Positions 45,694-53,654 of a DNA stretch of 64,000 bases are shown piece after piece. Made by a program: the position numbers and the translations under genes. Under the pieces are notes generated by a model. The model ran no database searches and was not told the origin of the DNA. It saw only the letters and a program-made list of their open reading frames with translations. Within the stretch, counting starts at the first letter, position 1; the number at the start of each line of letters is the position of its first letter. Source of the DNA: Mesorhizobium sp. ES1-4 (GTDB lineage Bacteria; Pseudomonadota; Alphaproteobacteria; Rhizobiales; Rhizobiaceae); assembly GCF_020164745.1 (NCBI RefSeq), contig NZ_JAIUGV010000012.1, forward strand, positions 1-64,000, read 5' to 3'.

Positions 45694-46587
45694 TTGAAGC
45701 CGTCCGAAAGCTTGAAAATCGATGCTTTCTCGATGCATATCGCCGATATCGAAGGCATCGAACTCGACCGATTGCATGCGCACTCGCTCTCCGTGGGATG
45801 GCCACACCGAGCCGAAGACTGGCAGTTCCTGCGGGAATCGGGGCACGGTTTCGTAGCGCTCGATGAGATCGACCGCGTTCTCGGTTCTGCAATGTGGTTC
45901 GAGCACGGCCCCGATTTCGCAACCGTCGGCATGGTCATCACCTCGCCCCGGCTTCAGACGTTAGGGGCGGCGCAATGGCTGATGAAGCGGGTCTTCGAGA
46001 AGATTCCTGGGCGCGACCTGCGCCTCAACGCGACCCGTGCTGCGCGGCGGCTTTATCTTTCGCTCGACTTCCAGCCGGAGAGGACCGTCTACCAATGCCA
46101 GGGCATCGCCCGCGTGCCGACGACAGTCAGACCGGAGGCGCGACGCGACATCCGAACTTTGGACGCCAGCGACATGTCGGCAGCGATCGAACTCGACACG
46201 ACGGGTTTTGGCGTGAGGCGGATGGCACTCGTTGAAAAGCTCTTCGCGCACTCGGCCGGCTATGGGCTTTTCGACGGAAACAAGCTGACAGCTTTCGCGC
46301 TCTGCCGGCCGTTTGGCCGCGGCCACGTCGTGGGGCCGGTCTTAGCCGAAAGCGATGCCGACGCGGTGGCGGTCATCCGGCCGCATGTCGTCGATCATTC
46401 CGGATCCTTCCTTCGGGTGGACACCCCTATGGACAGTGGCGAGTTCGCGGCCTTTCTGCCGCATGCCGGGATGCCGGTCTTCGACACGGTGCAGACCATG
46501 TCGCTGGGCAAACGTCTCGCGGATTTCTCCGACGGCGGCTCCACCAGGCCGAAGACCTATGCCCTGGCAAGCCAAACTGTCGGATAG
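45694..46587 (+). CDS. two-domain GNAT N-acetyltransferase, 297 aa (start uncertain)
   Basis: A paralogue of the GNAT at 35724-36563: N-terminal GNAT domain with GMVITSPRLQTLGAAQWLMK (acetyl-CoA loop QTLGAA), and a second divergent GNAT fold ending RPKTYALASQTVG. The start is uncertain: TTG at 45694 with AGAGG upstream is used here, with ATGs at 45658 and 45733 as alternatives. It is divergent from the ArgE-like gene and marks the left boundary of the AT-richer pxp region. A role in N-acylation of an amine pairs logically with the deacylase. Confidence 0.75.
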   Translation: MKPSESLKIDAFSMHIADIEGIELDRLHAHSLSVGWPHRAEDWQFLRESGHGFVALDEIDRVLGSAMWFEHGPDFATVGMVITSPRLQTLGAAQWLMKRVFEKIPGRDLRLNATRAARRLYLSLDFQPERTVYQCQGIARVPTTVRPEARRDIRTLDASDMSAAIELDTTGFGVRRMALVEKLFAHSAGYGLFDGNKLTAFALCRPFGRGHVVGPVLAESDADAVAVIRPHVVDHSGSFLRVDTPMDSGEFAAFLPHAGMPVFDTVQTMSLGKRLADFSDGGSTRPKTYALASQTVG

Positions 46588-47057
46588 GGTGGCATTCGAC
46601 TTGGGACCGGTTTTAGCCTTGCAATCAAACGCCCAAGCAGGGACATCTCGCGCCAGGACCCGCCAGTCCGTTCTTGGCCTCAAAGTAGCCGCGGCCATAC
46701 CCATGGCCAAGCTACTCCTCTTTCTGGCCCCTTGGTTCGCCGGACCATACGAGATCAGACGAAGAATATGGCTTGGCTAACCATCGCCTAAGCGTTGATT
46801 TTCTTTAGGAGTCCCACACCTCAGCGACTAATATAATCGTTATGAAACAATGGCTTGCGAAGCGGTTCGCCAAAGTTGATTCAAGGAGCGGGTCCAGCCA
46901 CTCGTCAATCGCATTTACCTTCTACAGAATGGCAGCTTTGCGTCTTTCTAGGTCACTTCGTCAGGCCCTGCCGTGCCCACAAGCGGACATTGCTGGCTGC
47001 AGGCCAAAGGTCGCTCATTGTTCGCCTTGGTGCAACGGTGGGCTCCGGAACCGACGC
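46588..47057 (+). other. intergenic, no supported gene
   Basis: About 470 nt between the GNAT gene and the end of the biotin carboxylase gene. Frames here have unnatural compositions. AT-rich patches occur at 46795-46850. No hairpin terminator could be identified with confidence for either flanking transcript. Confidence 0.3.
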
Positions 47058-49061
47058 TCAGGCCTCAATAGTCATCAGCGGTGAGTTGGAGCCCACGTTC
47101 GCTCCTGGCCTGACGAAGATTTTGGTCACCCGACCTGGCATTATCGCGCGGACCGTGACTTCCATTTTCATCGCTTCCATGACGGCGACCGGCTGATCGA
47201 CTTCGACTTTATCACCGGCAGCAACCTGAATTTCGCGAATGACTCCAGGCATGGGTGCCAACACGATTCCCTCACCCTCAAGGCGGCGACGCTTCGGCAT
47301 GAAGGCCGACATCGCTGCGGCGTGCGGGGTAAGCACCTGAGCGCTTAAGCGAGTTCCTGAGTGTTCAATGACTATTGTCGAGGAGGAGGTCCGAACCTGG
47401 CAACACATCGCCTTCGCGTCCACCATTCCTCTAAATGTCGGCTCCGGGGGCAACCAGCCTGTCTCTACCTCAACCGTGTCACCGTCTGGGAATCGTGTTG
47501 AAATCGTGTCGCCCTCGATGCCCGCCATCACATGCATCTGCTCCGGCGGCATATCTCCTTCAAGGATCAGCACCAGATGCCGGCCAGACGCAAGGTGCCC
47601 ACGGGTATCTCGGACGCGATCACGCAGTTGCTCGAGGCGCGAATTGACGGCAACGGAGACGGCCACCACCTTTTTCAGATCGGTCCCTCGCGGGGCGGCG
47701 ATATTCGCCGACGACCCGAACTCTTCGGCGATCAGCGATGTGGAAAGGCGGCCTTCAAGCCAGCGAGGCAGCTTCATGAGAGAGGAGAGGAAGGACAGAT
47801 TGTTTTGAACGCCCTCAATTGAGAAAGCATTCAACGCCTTGAGCTGGGCATCGATCGCAGCCTGTCTTGTCGGAGCATGGGTCACGAGCTTTGCGATCAT
47901 CGGATCGTAGTAGACAGAGATTGTACTGCCTTCTTCTACGCCGGTGTCGACTCTCACGGCCGCATCGGAGCAAGTGGCCATCGGAGGGCGAAACAAGGAA
48001 AGACGCCCGGTCGAAGGAAGGAAGCCTTGTACAGGATCTTCCGCGTAGACGCGCGCCTCGACTGCCCAGCCGTTGAGATGAACGTCTTCCTGCTGCAGCC
48101 GCAATGGCTCGCCGGCCGCGACGCGGATCATCTCTTCAACCAGATCGATTCCGGTGACGAACTCGGTCACGGGGTGTTCCACCTGCAGCCTGGTATTCAT
48201 TTCCAGGAAGTAAAATGACTTGTCCTGTCCGACAACGAACTCGACGGTGCCTGCCGAGTCGTACGCAACCGCCTTTGCCAAGGCCACGGCCTGCCTGCCC
48301 ATTGTTTCGCGCGTCTGCTCATCAAGCAGGGGTGAGGGTGCCTCTTCGAGAACTTTCTGGTGCCGGCGCTGGACGGAACATTCGCGCTCGCCGAGATAGA
48401 TCACGCTGCCATGTTTGTCGCCGAGAACCTGAATTTCAATGTGCCGCGGCTCGCTAATGTATTTCTCGACGAAAACCCGATCATCCCCGAAAGACGACGC
48501 CGCCTCGGACCGGGAGCGGAGGAAACCCTCGCGCGTTTCGCTGTCATTTCGGGCAATCCGCATTCCCTTGCCACCGCCTCCGGCAGAAGCCTTGATCATC
48601 ACAGGGTAGCCAATCGACTGCGCGATGCTTATGGCCTGATCGGGCGTGTCAATCGCGTCGGGATAGCCGGGTACGGTGGATACGCCCGCGGCAGAAGCAA
48701 CCTTCTTGGAGACGATCTTGTCCCCCATGGCAGCCATGGCCTTGGGGTTTGGACCGATGAACACGATTCCTGCGTTGCGAAGAGCTTCGGCGAACGCCAC
48801 TTGCTCCGACAGAAATCCATAACCAGGGTGGACCGCTTCAGCGGCCGTCAACTTAGCCGCAGCCAGGATCTTTTCTATCGACAGATAGGAATGCACCGCT
48901 TGTGACGGGCCGATGTGCACGGCCTCGTCCGCCATTTGAACGTGCAACCCGTCCCGATCCGCATCCGAATAGACCGCCACAGTGGCGATATTCATCTGTC
49001 GCGCGGTTCGAATGATACGACATGCAATTTCACCGCGGTTGGCAATCAGGATCTTCTGGAA
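47058..49061 (-). CDS. biotin carboxylase fused to biotin carboxyl carrier domain, 667 aa
   Basis: Carboxylates its own biotin with ATP and bicarbonate and delivers CO2 to a carboxyltransferase. Biotin carboxylase, residues 1-450: FQKILIANRGEIACRIIRTA, VHPGYGFLSEQVAFA, the ATP-grasp loop KASAGGGGKGMR, and the active-site EMNTRLQVEHPVTE near 285-298. The linker has a basic BT-like region. The biotinyl domain is the last 75 residues, with the biotinylated Lys632 in VMEAMKMEV. A GTG 8 nt after the stop of the upstream gene starts directly at the family N-terminus; an ATG 12 codons earlier overlaps that gene. It is the last gene of the pxp-type operon. Confidence 0.9.
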   Translation of the reverse strand, partial: FQKILIANRGEIACRIIRTARQMNIATVAVYSDADRDGLHVQMADEAVHIGPSQAVHSYLSIEKILAAAKLTAAEAVHPGYGFLSEQVAFAEALRNAGIVFIGPNPKAMAAMGDKIVSKKVASAAGVSTVPGYPDAIDTPDQAISIAQSIGYPVMIKASAGGGGKGMRIARNDSETREGFLRSRSEAASSFGDDRVFVEKYISEPRHIEIQVLGDKHGSVIYLGERECSVQRRHQKVLEEAPSPLLDEQTRETMGRQAVALAKAVAYDSAGTVEFVVGQDKSFYFLEMNTRLQVEHPVTEFVTGIDLVEEMIRVAAGEPLRLQQEDVHLNGWAVEARVYAEDPVQGFLPSTGRLSLFRPPMATCSDAAVRVDTGVEEGSTISVYYDPMIAKLVTHAPTRQAAIDAQLKALNAFSIEGVQNNLSFLSSLMKLPRWLEGRLSTSLIAEEFGSSANIAAPRGTDLKKVVAVSVAVNSRLEQLRDRVRDTRGHLASGRHLVLILEGDMPPEQMHVMAGIEGDTISTRFPDGDTVEVETGWLPPEPTFRGMVDAKAMCCQVRTSSSTIVIEHSGTRLSAQVLTPHAAAMSAFMPKRRRLEGEGIVLAPMPGVIREIQVAAGDKVEVDQPVAVMEAMKMEVTVRAIMPGRVTKIFVRPGANVGSNSPLMTIEA

Positions 49062-49071
49062 CACTGCATTG

Positions 49072-51336
49072 CTACTTTCTTGCTTCCATCGTCTCACGAA
49101 TGGCTTTGATGATGTGTGCCCGAGTCTCGCCCGGGACGATCAGTTCCAGGTTCCGGTGCTCGAGTTCCGTTTTGCCGTCTCGCCCGTCCCGCATATCGAT
49201 GGCAGCTTGCGGCCAGCGAAGACAGCGACCGCCACTGGTCGACGACATTCCCATCACGACGGCGGCAAGTCCAATTGCCTTTCCCGTGACCACTGTTATA
49301 GGCGGTATGGTCAATCGAGCTTCGAGCTCGAGTAGCCGCGCTGCCGCTGAGAGTGGTCTGTTGCGCGCCTCCATCCTCCCAGGCAGAATTCCAGGGCAAT
49401 CGAGAAACCGCAGCAGGGGAATTCGCCGGCGAGCGCAGAAGGCAATGAAATCCGCGGCCTTGCCCATTCCCTCGGTCGTCAATAGACCAAGCTTGACGAG
49501 CGGCTGATTAGCCACCACGCCGCACGTGAAGCCATCCATCTGGATCAACGCAGTGATGACGCTTGATGTCGTTTGAGCCTTCAACTCGAATACGTCGCCA
49601 TAGTCGGCGACAGACTTGAGTATCTCGCGCATGTCGTAGGACGCGCGGCCAGCTAGGTAGTTAAGGCCCGGCGAGTCTCTCTCTTCGGGGTCGCGGAGCC
49701 GCGTTGACCCCTGATCCACGAGCATCGAAAGAAGTCGCCTCAGCGCGAGTATCGCGGTGACCTCATCATCAAACTGAACACTGGCGATACCTTCCTCGAA
49801 GGCTAAGTCCGCAAGTGAGACGACTTCGTTCGAAACCCGCCTTACCAGCTCCGGGCCAGCTAGAGACACGCCTGCCTCCGTACCCGTCGTGACGACGATG
49901 TCGGCAAGCGAGGCTAGAAGGGCGTCTGTGCCGACACTCTCGCCGAATACGACCGCAATTTCCAAACCAGCCACGCGTGCCCGCTGATCCGAAACCGCCG
50001 AGAATGCCCGAAAGCCCGCGCCTGCGTGGTCAGCATCAATGGCCGCGCCGTCGTAGAGAACAATGAGCGGCAGTTGCTCAGTTTGCGCCCGCATTCGCAA
50101 AAGCATGAGCGCATCTGCCTCGCGCACTCCTATCGTTCCGCCATTGCTCGCCGGGTTTTTCGCGAAGGCAAGAACTGATTGGCGGTACACGAGGCCCTCG
50201 GCGACCACTGCGTTACCGTGGTCGGCGCCGACGCAGGTTGGATCGTCAAAAAGAAGCGAGAGCCGTTCGGTTACGGTTAGCCGGCCCCGCGCGTGGATAG
50301 TATCCGGATCAATGCTTGCCGTACTCGATGACTGGTGCAGTCCGTCCGTCAGCGATGTAGCGGATAGAAACTCCGCAGTGAAATCAGTCCTGACAAATGG
50401 TTCAACTTCGACTGGGTCCGCGAGATGCCGCTCCAACAAGGCTCGAGCTGCCAACGCCTCGTGGTAGGGCACTGCAGCGAAGCGAATTCTGCTGCCCGGT
50501 CGCATTTGCGCCAACGATCCCAGATCCGTGCCAATCACGGTTGCGATCTTCGGATACCCGCCGGTCGACTGACTGTCGGCCATCAGCGCGATGGGCAGGC
50601 CGTCGCCAGGGACTTGAATCGATCCCATGACGATGCCATCGGAAACTATATCATATCCCTGGGAATGCCGTAGCCTTGGACCATCTAAGAAAATCGCCAT
50701 TCGGTCGCTGCGTGCGGTGATGTCCCAAGGACCCTTTAAGAACGCTTGGTATTGCTCGGCATCAAAGTAATCCCGCTGTGGCCCAGCCAGAACTCTGATC
50801 GTCTCAGCCGGTCTCTCCAACCAGGTTGCGAGCAGACGACCCTCGGAAGCGCAAAATGATTTCGTATCGGTCAAGCCGATTTGGTCACCATCGACCAGGC
50901 ATCGGCCGTTCATTCCCCCGAAGCCGCTACGGGTGTGCGTAGCCTGGGAGCCCAGGACTTCGGGCACGTCAAACCTCGCTGCTGCCGCCACGTAGCACCA
51001 CGATCCCGCTTCGCCGGCGGCGATCTTGAGACGTTCTCCTGGCTTCAGCGTAAGTCTACAGGCGGACGGCAGCGGCTTGCCGTCACGGGTAACCGTGAAT
51101 GTTCCGCCTGCCACCGCGATGTCCAGGGCAGCATTGGTGCTGGATAAATCAATACCACCCAACGAAACCTCGATCGACGTGGCATTTCGATCGTTGCCTA
51201 CCGCAAGATTTGCAAGCGCATGAGCGACGGCATCCATGGGCCCGGCATGGCTGATACCGAACCGGAGGTAGCCATTCCTGCCGCCGTCCTGCAAAGAAAC
51301 CCCCGGACCAACTTGATGCACAAGAATGGCGGTCAT
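49072..51336 (-). CDS. fusion: 5-oxoprolinase subunit C (PxpC/KipA) plus acyl-CoA-carboxylase-type carboxyltransferase, 754 aa
   Basis: Residues 1-310 are a complete PxpC/KipA domain (GPGVSLQDGGRNGYLRFGIS, AGPMDAVAHALANLAVGN, GFGGMNGRCL, MADSQSTGGYPKIATVIG). After a Ser/Thr-rich linker (about 311-345) residues 349-754 are a carboxyltransferase like the beta subunit of propionyl-/acetyl-CoA carboxylase: ARGRLTVTERLSLLF, the N-half oxyanion loop NGGTIG (398-403), then YDMREILKSVADYGDVFELK, GVVANQP, LLRFLDCPGILPG. In the C-half the usual KAYGGAY is KAIGLAA (686-692), so one of the two active-site Gly-Gly pairs is altered. It overlaps pxpB by ATGA. Fusion of these two carboxyltransferase types is unfamiliar to me. 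Confidence 0.85.
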   Translation of the reverse strand: MTAILVHQVGPGVSLQDGGRNGYLRFGISHAGPMDAVAHALANLAVGNDRNATSIEVSLGGIDLSSTNAALDIAVAGGTFTVTRDGKPLPSACRLTLKPGERLKIAAGEAGSWCYVAAAARFDVPEVLGSQATHTRSGFGGMNGRCLVDGDQIGLTDTKSFCASEGRLLATWLERPAETIRVLAGPQRDYFDAEQYQAFLKGPWDITARSDRMAIFLDGPRLRHSQGYDIVSDGIVMGSIQVPGDGLPIALMADSQSTGGYPKIATVIGTDLGSLAQMRPGSRIRFAAVPYHEALAARALLERHLADPVEVEPFVRTDFTAEFLSATSLTDGLHQSSSTASIDPDTIHARGRLTVTERLSLLFDDPTCVGADHGNAVVAEGLVYRQSVLAFAKNPASNGGTIGVREADALMLLRMRAQTEQLPLIVLYDGAAIDADHAGAGFRAFSAVSDQRARVAGLEIAVVFGESVGTDALLASLADIVVTTGTEAGVSLAGPELVRRVSNEVVSLADLAFEEGIASVQFDDEVTAILALRRLLSMLVDQGSTRLRDPEERDSPGLNYLAGRASYDMREILKSVADYGDVFELKAQTTSSVITALIQMDGFTCGVVANQPLVKLGLLTTEGMGKAADFIAFCARRRIPLLRFLDCPGILPGRMEARNRPLSAAARLLELEARLTIPPITVVTGKAIGLAAVVMGMSSTSGGRCLRWPQAAIDMRDGRDGKTELEHRNLELIVPGETRAHIIKAIRETMEARK

Positions 51337-52091
51337 TGCGGAGCCCCCGCAACGTTGCCCGCCAAGGCAACGGATTCTCCGGAGGAAATTCGGGCATCCA
51401 GGTCCAGGAATTCATCTGGACTTATCGGGCTGAATTTGACGCTGTCGCCCGGCCGAACCAGAAAAGGATCCGACCGTCGGGGGTCATAAAGTTTGACCGG
51501 CGTGCGTCCCAGGACATACCAGCCTGTAGGCATCGCGAACGTGGTGATCGATGCAAGGCCGCCGCCGATCAAAACGGCACCTGCGGCATGCGGCGGACGC
51601 GGTCGCTGACGCCTGGGGATAGAGAGACGTTCAGCCAGACCGCCAAGGTAACAATAGGCGGGCGCAAAGCCATACATGTAAACCCGGTATTGCGCGCCCG
51701 CATGCGAGGAAATGACTTCGTCGCGGGCAAGTCCCGTTAGCGCGGCCACCTCGTCGAGATCCTCGCCGAATGACGGATCATAGCAGCAGGGAAGGACCCA
51801 AAGCTTTCCGGGATTCGAAAGCTCCGTCTCATCCAGGCTCGAGACAAGGTCTGCAATGGTCTCGCACAAGGCATACCTGGGAAGGACCAGGGGATCGTAC
51901 TGCACCATCAGCGATCGGTAAGTCGGCACAAGTTCACGAACGCCGATCAGGCCGAGGCCTGACAATTTCCTGTCCAGCGCGAGCACCCGGCCATTGATTA
52001 GGGGGTCGACGACAGTCCCGAATTCGACAACGATTGCTGCTTCACCAGCATCGTAGAAACGCGGCAGATCGGTATTGAGATCGGTTTTCAT
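51333..52091 (-). CDS. pxpB: 5-oxoprolinase subunit B (PxpB/KipI), 252 aa
   Basis: PxpB/KipI forms, with PxpA and PxpC, the ATP-dependent 5-oxoprolinase of prokaryotes; homologous domains make the carboxyltransferase of urea carboxylase. Visible family features are RFYDAGEAAIVVEFG (N-terminus), the pocket loop YMYGFAPAYCYLGGLAERL near 140-158, PRRQRPRPPHAAGAVLIGGG, and MPTGWYVLGRTP followed by LYDPRRSDPFLVRPGDSVKF. The usual GxxGIAGxQTGIYP text is altered to GAVLIGGGLASITTF, a sizeable divergence in the active-site region. The start overlaps the pxpA stop and its own stop overlaps the PxpC fusion start (ATGA both). Confidence 0.85.
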   Translation of the reverse strand: MKTDLNTDLPRFYDAGEAAIVVEFGTVVDPLINGRVLALDRKLSGLGLIGVRELVPTYRSLMVQYDPLVLPRYALCETIADLVSSLDETELSNPGKLWVLPCCYDPSFGEDLDEVAALTGLARDEVISSHAGAQYRVYMYGFAPAYCYLGGLAERLSIPRRQRPRPPHAAGAVLIGGGLASITTFAMPTGWYVLGRTPVKLYDPRRSDPFLVRPGDSVKFSPISPDEFLDLDARISSGESVALAGNVAGAPQ

Positions 52092-52852
52092 GTCATAAAC
52101 GATGCCAGGGCGATGCCGCCCTCTTCCATTACAGATCTGACTCGTCTCGCCAGGCTCACCGCATGGGCGCCATCACCGTGCACGCAAATCGAGTCGATCG
52201 GCGTTGCGAGCAACTTTCCACTCGCCGTGATGATCGAGCCGCCCTCGACCATGGCGAGGACCCGCGACGCTGCCAAGTCCATGTCTTCGATCATCGCACC
52301 GGGCGCGCTTCTCGCGATAAGCTGCCCGCCTTCATCATAGCCTCGGTCTGCGTAGATCTCTTGGTGCACCCGCAAACCTGCGGCTTCGCCAGCCCGAACT
52401 TGCTCGGTCAACGCTGTGGCGAGCAGCGACAGTGACGGATCCACGGATCGAACTGCCCTGGCGATTGCATCCGCCACCGAGCGTTCCGCAGCCGCGATAT
52501 TCGCGAGCGCTCCGTGGGTCTTCACGTAAACAATCTTTTGCCCGCTCAGTGCGGCTACGCCAATGGCGGCACCGATTTGGTAGGCAATCAATCGTTCTAT
52601 CTCGCCATTTGAAAATGGTATCCGGCGTCGACCAAAACCCCACAAATCTGGGAAACCTGGATGCGCGCCGATCGCGACGTTTCGCTCCCTGGCGCGAACG
52701 AAGGTCTGCGCCATTATTTCCGGATCCCCAGCGTGCAATGCGCACGCGATGTTCGCCGACGTGACGATGGCCAGCATCGCCTCGTCATTGCCAAAGCTGT
52801 AGGGCCCGAAGCCCTCGCCAAGGTCAGAGTTCAAGTCAATCGACTTGGGCAT
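52088..52852 (-). CDS. pxpA: 5-oxoprolinase subunit A (PxpA, LamB/YcsF family), 254 aa
   Basis: The LamB/YcsF-family subunit that ring-opens the activated oxoproline. The family signature is at the N-terminus: DLNSDLGEGFGPYSFGNDEA then VTSANIACALHAGDPEIM; further marks are AIGAHPGFPDLWGFGRRRI, VKTHGALANIAA, EIYADRGYDEGGQLIAR, and VDSICVHGDGAHAVSLAR near the end. The ATG at 52850-52852 has GGAGG 6 nt upstream. It follows the transporter genes with a 28-nt gap and leads the PxpA-PxpB-PxpC::CT-BC series. Residues of the ancestral active site appear intact, so hydrolysis of a lactam is expected. Confidence 0.9.
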   Translation of the reverse strand: MPKSIDLNSDLGEGFGPYSFGNDEAMLAIVTSANIACALHAGDPEIMAQTFVRARERNVAIGAHPGFPDLWGFGRRRIPFSNGEIERLIAYQIGAAIGVAALSGQKIVYVKTHGALANIAAAERSVADAIARAVRSVDPSLSLLATALTEQVRAGEAAGLRVHQEIYADRGYDEGGQLIARSAPGAMIEDMDLAASRVLAMVEGGSIITASGKLLATPIDSICVHGDGAHAVSLARRVRSVMEEGGIALASFMT

Positions 52853-52880
52853 TGCAGCCTCCATTGGCATAGGTCGTTCT

Positions 52881-53546
52881 TCAAGCGTTGCGGCCTCTGC
52901 GCAGGTATCGCTCCAATCCCACCACCGCGCGGCTGGCCGGGTAGCTAATGGCCAGGTATATTAAAAATATAAACGAGTATATTTTTATGTAACTGAAGGT
53001 TTCAGATGCAATTAACTGGCCTCGAAACATTAAATCCCCAAGTGAAATTGTAGATACGAGGGCCGTATCCTTGAACATGGAGATGAAGTAGTTTCCGGTG
53101 GGTGGAAGGACTATCCGTGCGGCCTGGGGCAGGATCACAAGCGGGACGAACTGAAGTGAGCGCATGCCGAGCGCCCTTGATGCCTCCCATTGTCCACGGT
53201 CAACGGCCTCAATTCCGGCTCGGAAGACTTCGCTCAGATATGCGCCATAGTTGATCGAGAGGCCCGCTATGCCGGCAACGATTGGTGAAAGCTTGATGCC
53301 GAAATAGGGCAAGACGTAGAAGATGTAGAAGAGCTGCAATAGTAGCGGCGTCCCACGGATAAGCTCGACAAAGACCACAGAGCATATTCGCGCCCAACGA
53401 GGGGCGCCATGGATTTGGCCCAGGGCAAGCGTGATTGCGATTGCTAGTGCGACGGCCATGCTGGCGAAGGTCAGCCCGACCGTGAGCTGCAAGCCGGCCC
53501 ACAACTGCGGCCACCATTCGATGTAGTCGTTGATGAGGTGATTCAT
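52881..53546 (-). CDS. polar amino-acid ABC transporter permease, 221 aa
   Basis: A HisM/GlnP-family inner-membrane permease with about five helices: YIEWWPQLWAGLQLTVGLTF, then FASMAVALAIAITLAL, IRGTPLLLQLFYIFYVLPYF (family signature), and the EAA loop EASRALGMRSLQFVPLVILP near 140-160. Only one permease and no ATPase gene accompany it. The 3' third is notably AT-rich (52950-53010). The start at 53546 is preferred over a longer frame running through the strong hairpin upstream. It belongs to the pxp-type operon, implying import of the operon's substrate. Confidence 0.85.
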   Translation of the reverse strand: MNHLINDYIEWWPQLWAGLQLTVGLTFASMAVALAIAITLALGQIHGAPRWARICSVVFVELIRGTPLLLQLFYIFYVLPYFGIKLSPIVAGIAGLSINYGAYLSEVFRAGIEAVDRGQWEASRALGMRSLQFVPLVILPQAARIVLPPTGNYFISMFKDTALVSTISLGDLMFRGQLIASETFSYIKIYSFIFLIYLAISYPASRAVVGLERYLRRGRNA

Positions 53547-53610
53547 TCTCTCACAATTGCCCGTAGCGCACTCGTCGAGCCGTGCTTGGCAGGAAAAGGC
53601 CATGGCGATT

Positions 53611-53647
53611 GGCGGCTGGGTTCCGCGTGTGCGGGATCCCAGCCGCC
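53611..53647 (-). terminator. strong intercistronic hairpin between binding-protein and permease genes
   Basis: GGCGGCTGGG (53611-53620) pairs perfectly with CCCAGCCGCC (53638-53647). Inside it, TTCCGC pairs with GCGGGA around a GTGT loop, giving about 16 bp in all. It starts 7 nt after the stop of the binding-protein gene. The GC-rich stem without a T-tract suggests attenuation or 3'-end protection, so that binding protein exceeds permease and enzymes. Confidence 0.65.
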
Positions 53648-53654
53648 GCCGCAG

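Noticed and set aside
47058..52852. Urea carboxylase/allophanate hydrolase interpretation of the biotin operon
   Set aside because: PxpA (LamB/YcsF) is present and no amidase-type allophanate hydrolase gene is seen; the KipI/KipA pair with PxpA points to oxoprolinase-type chemistry, although a urea-carboxylase-like step remains conceivable.
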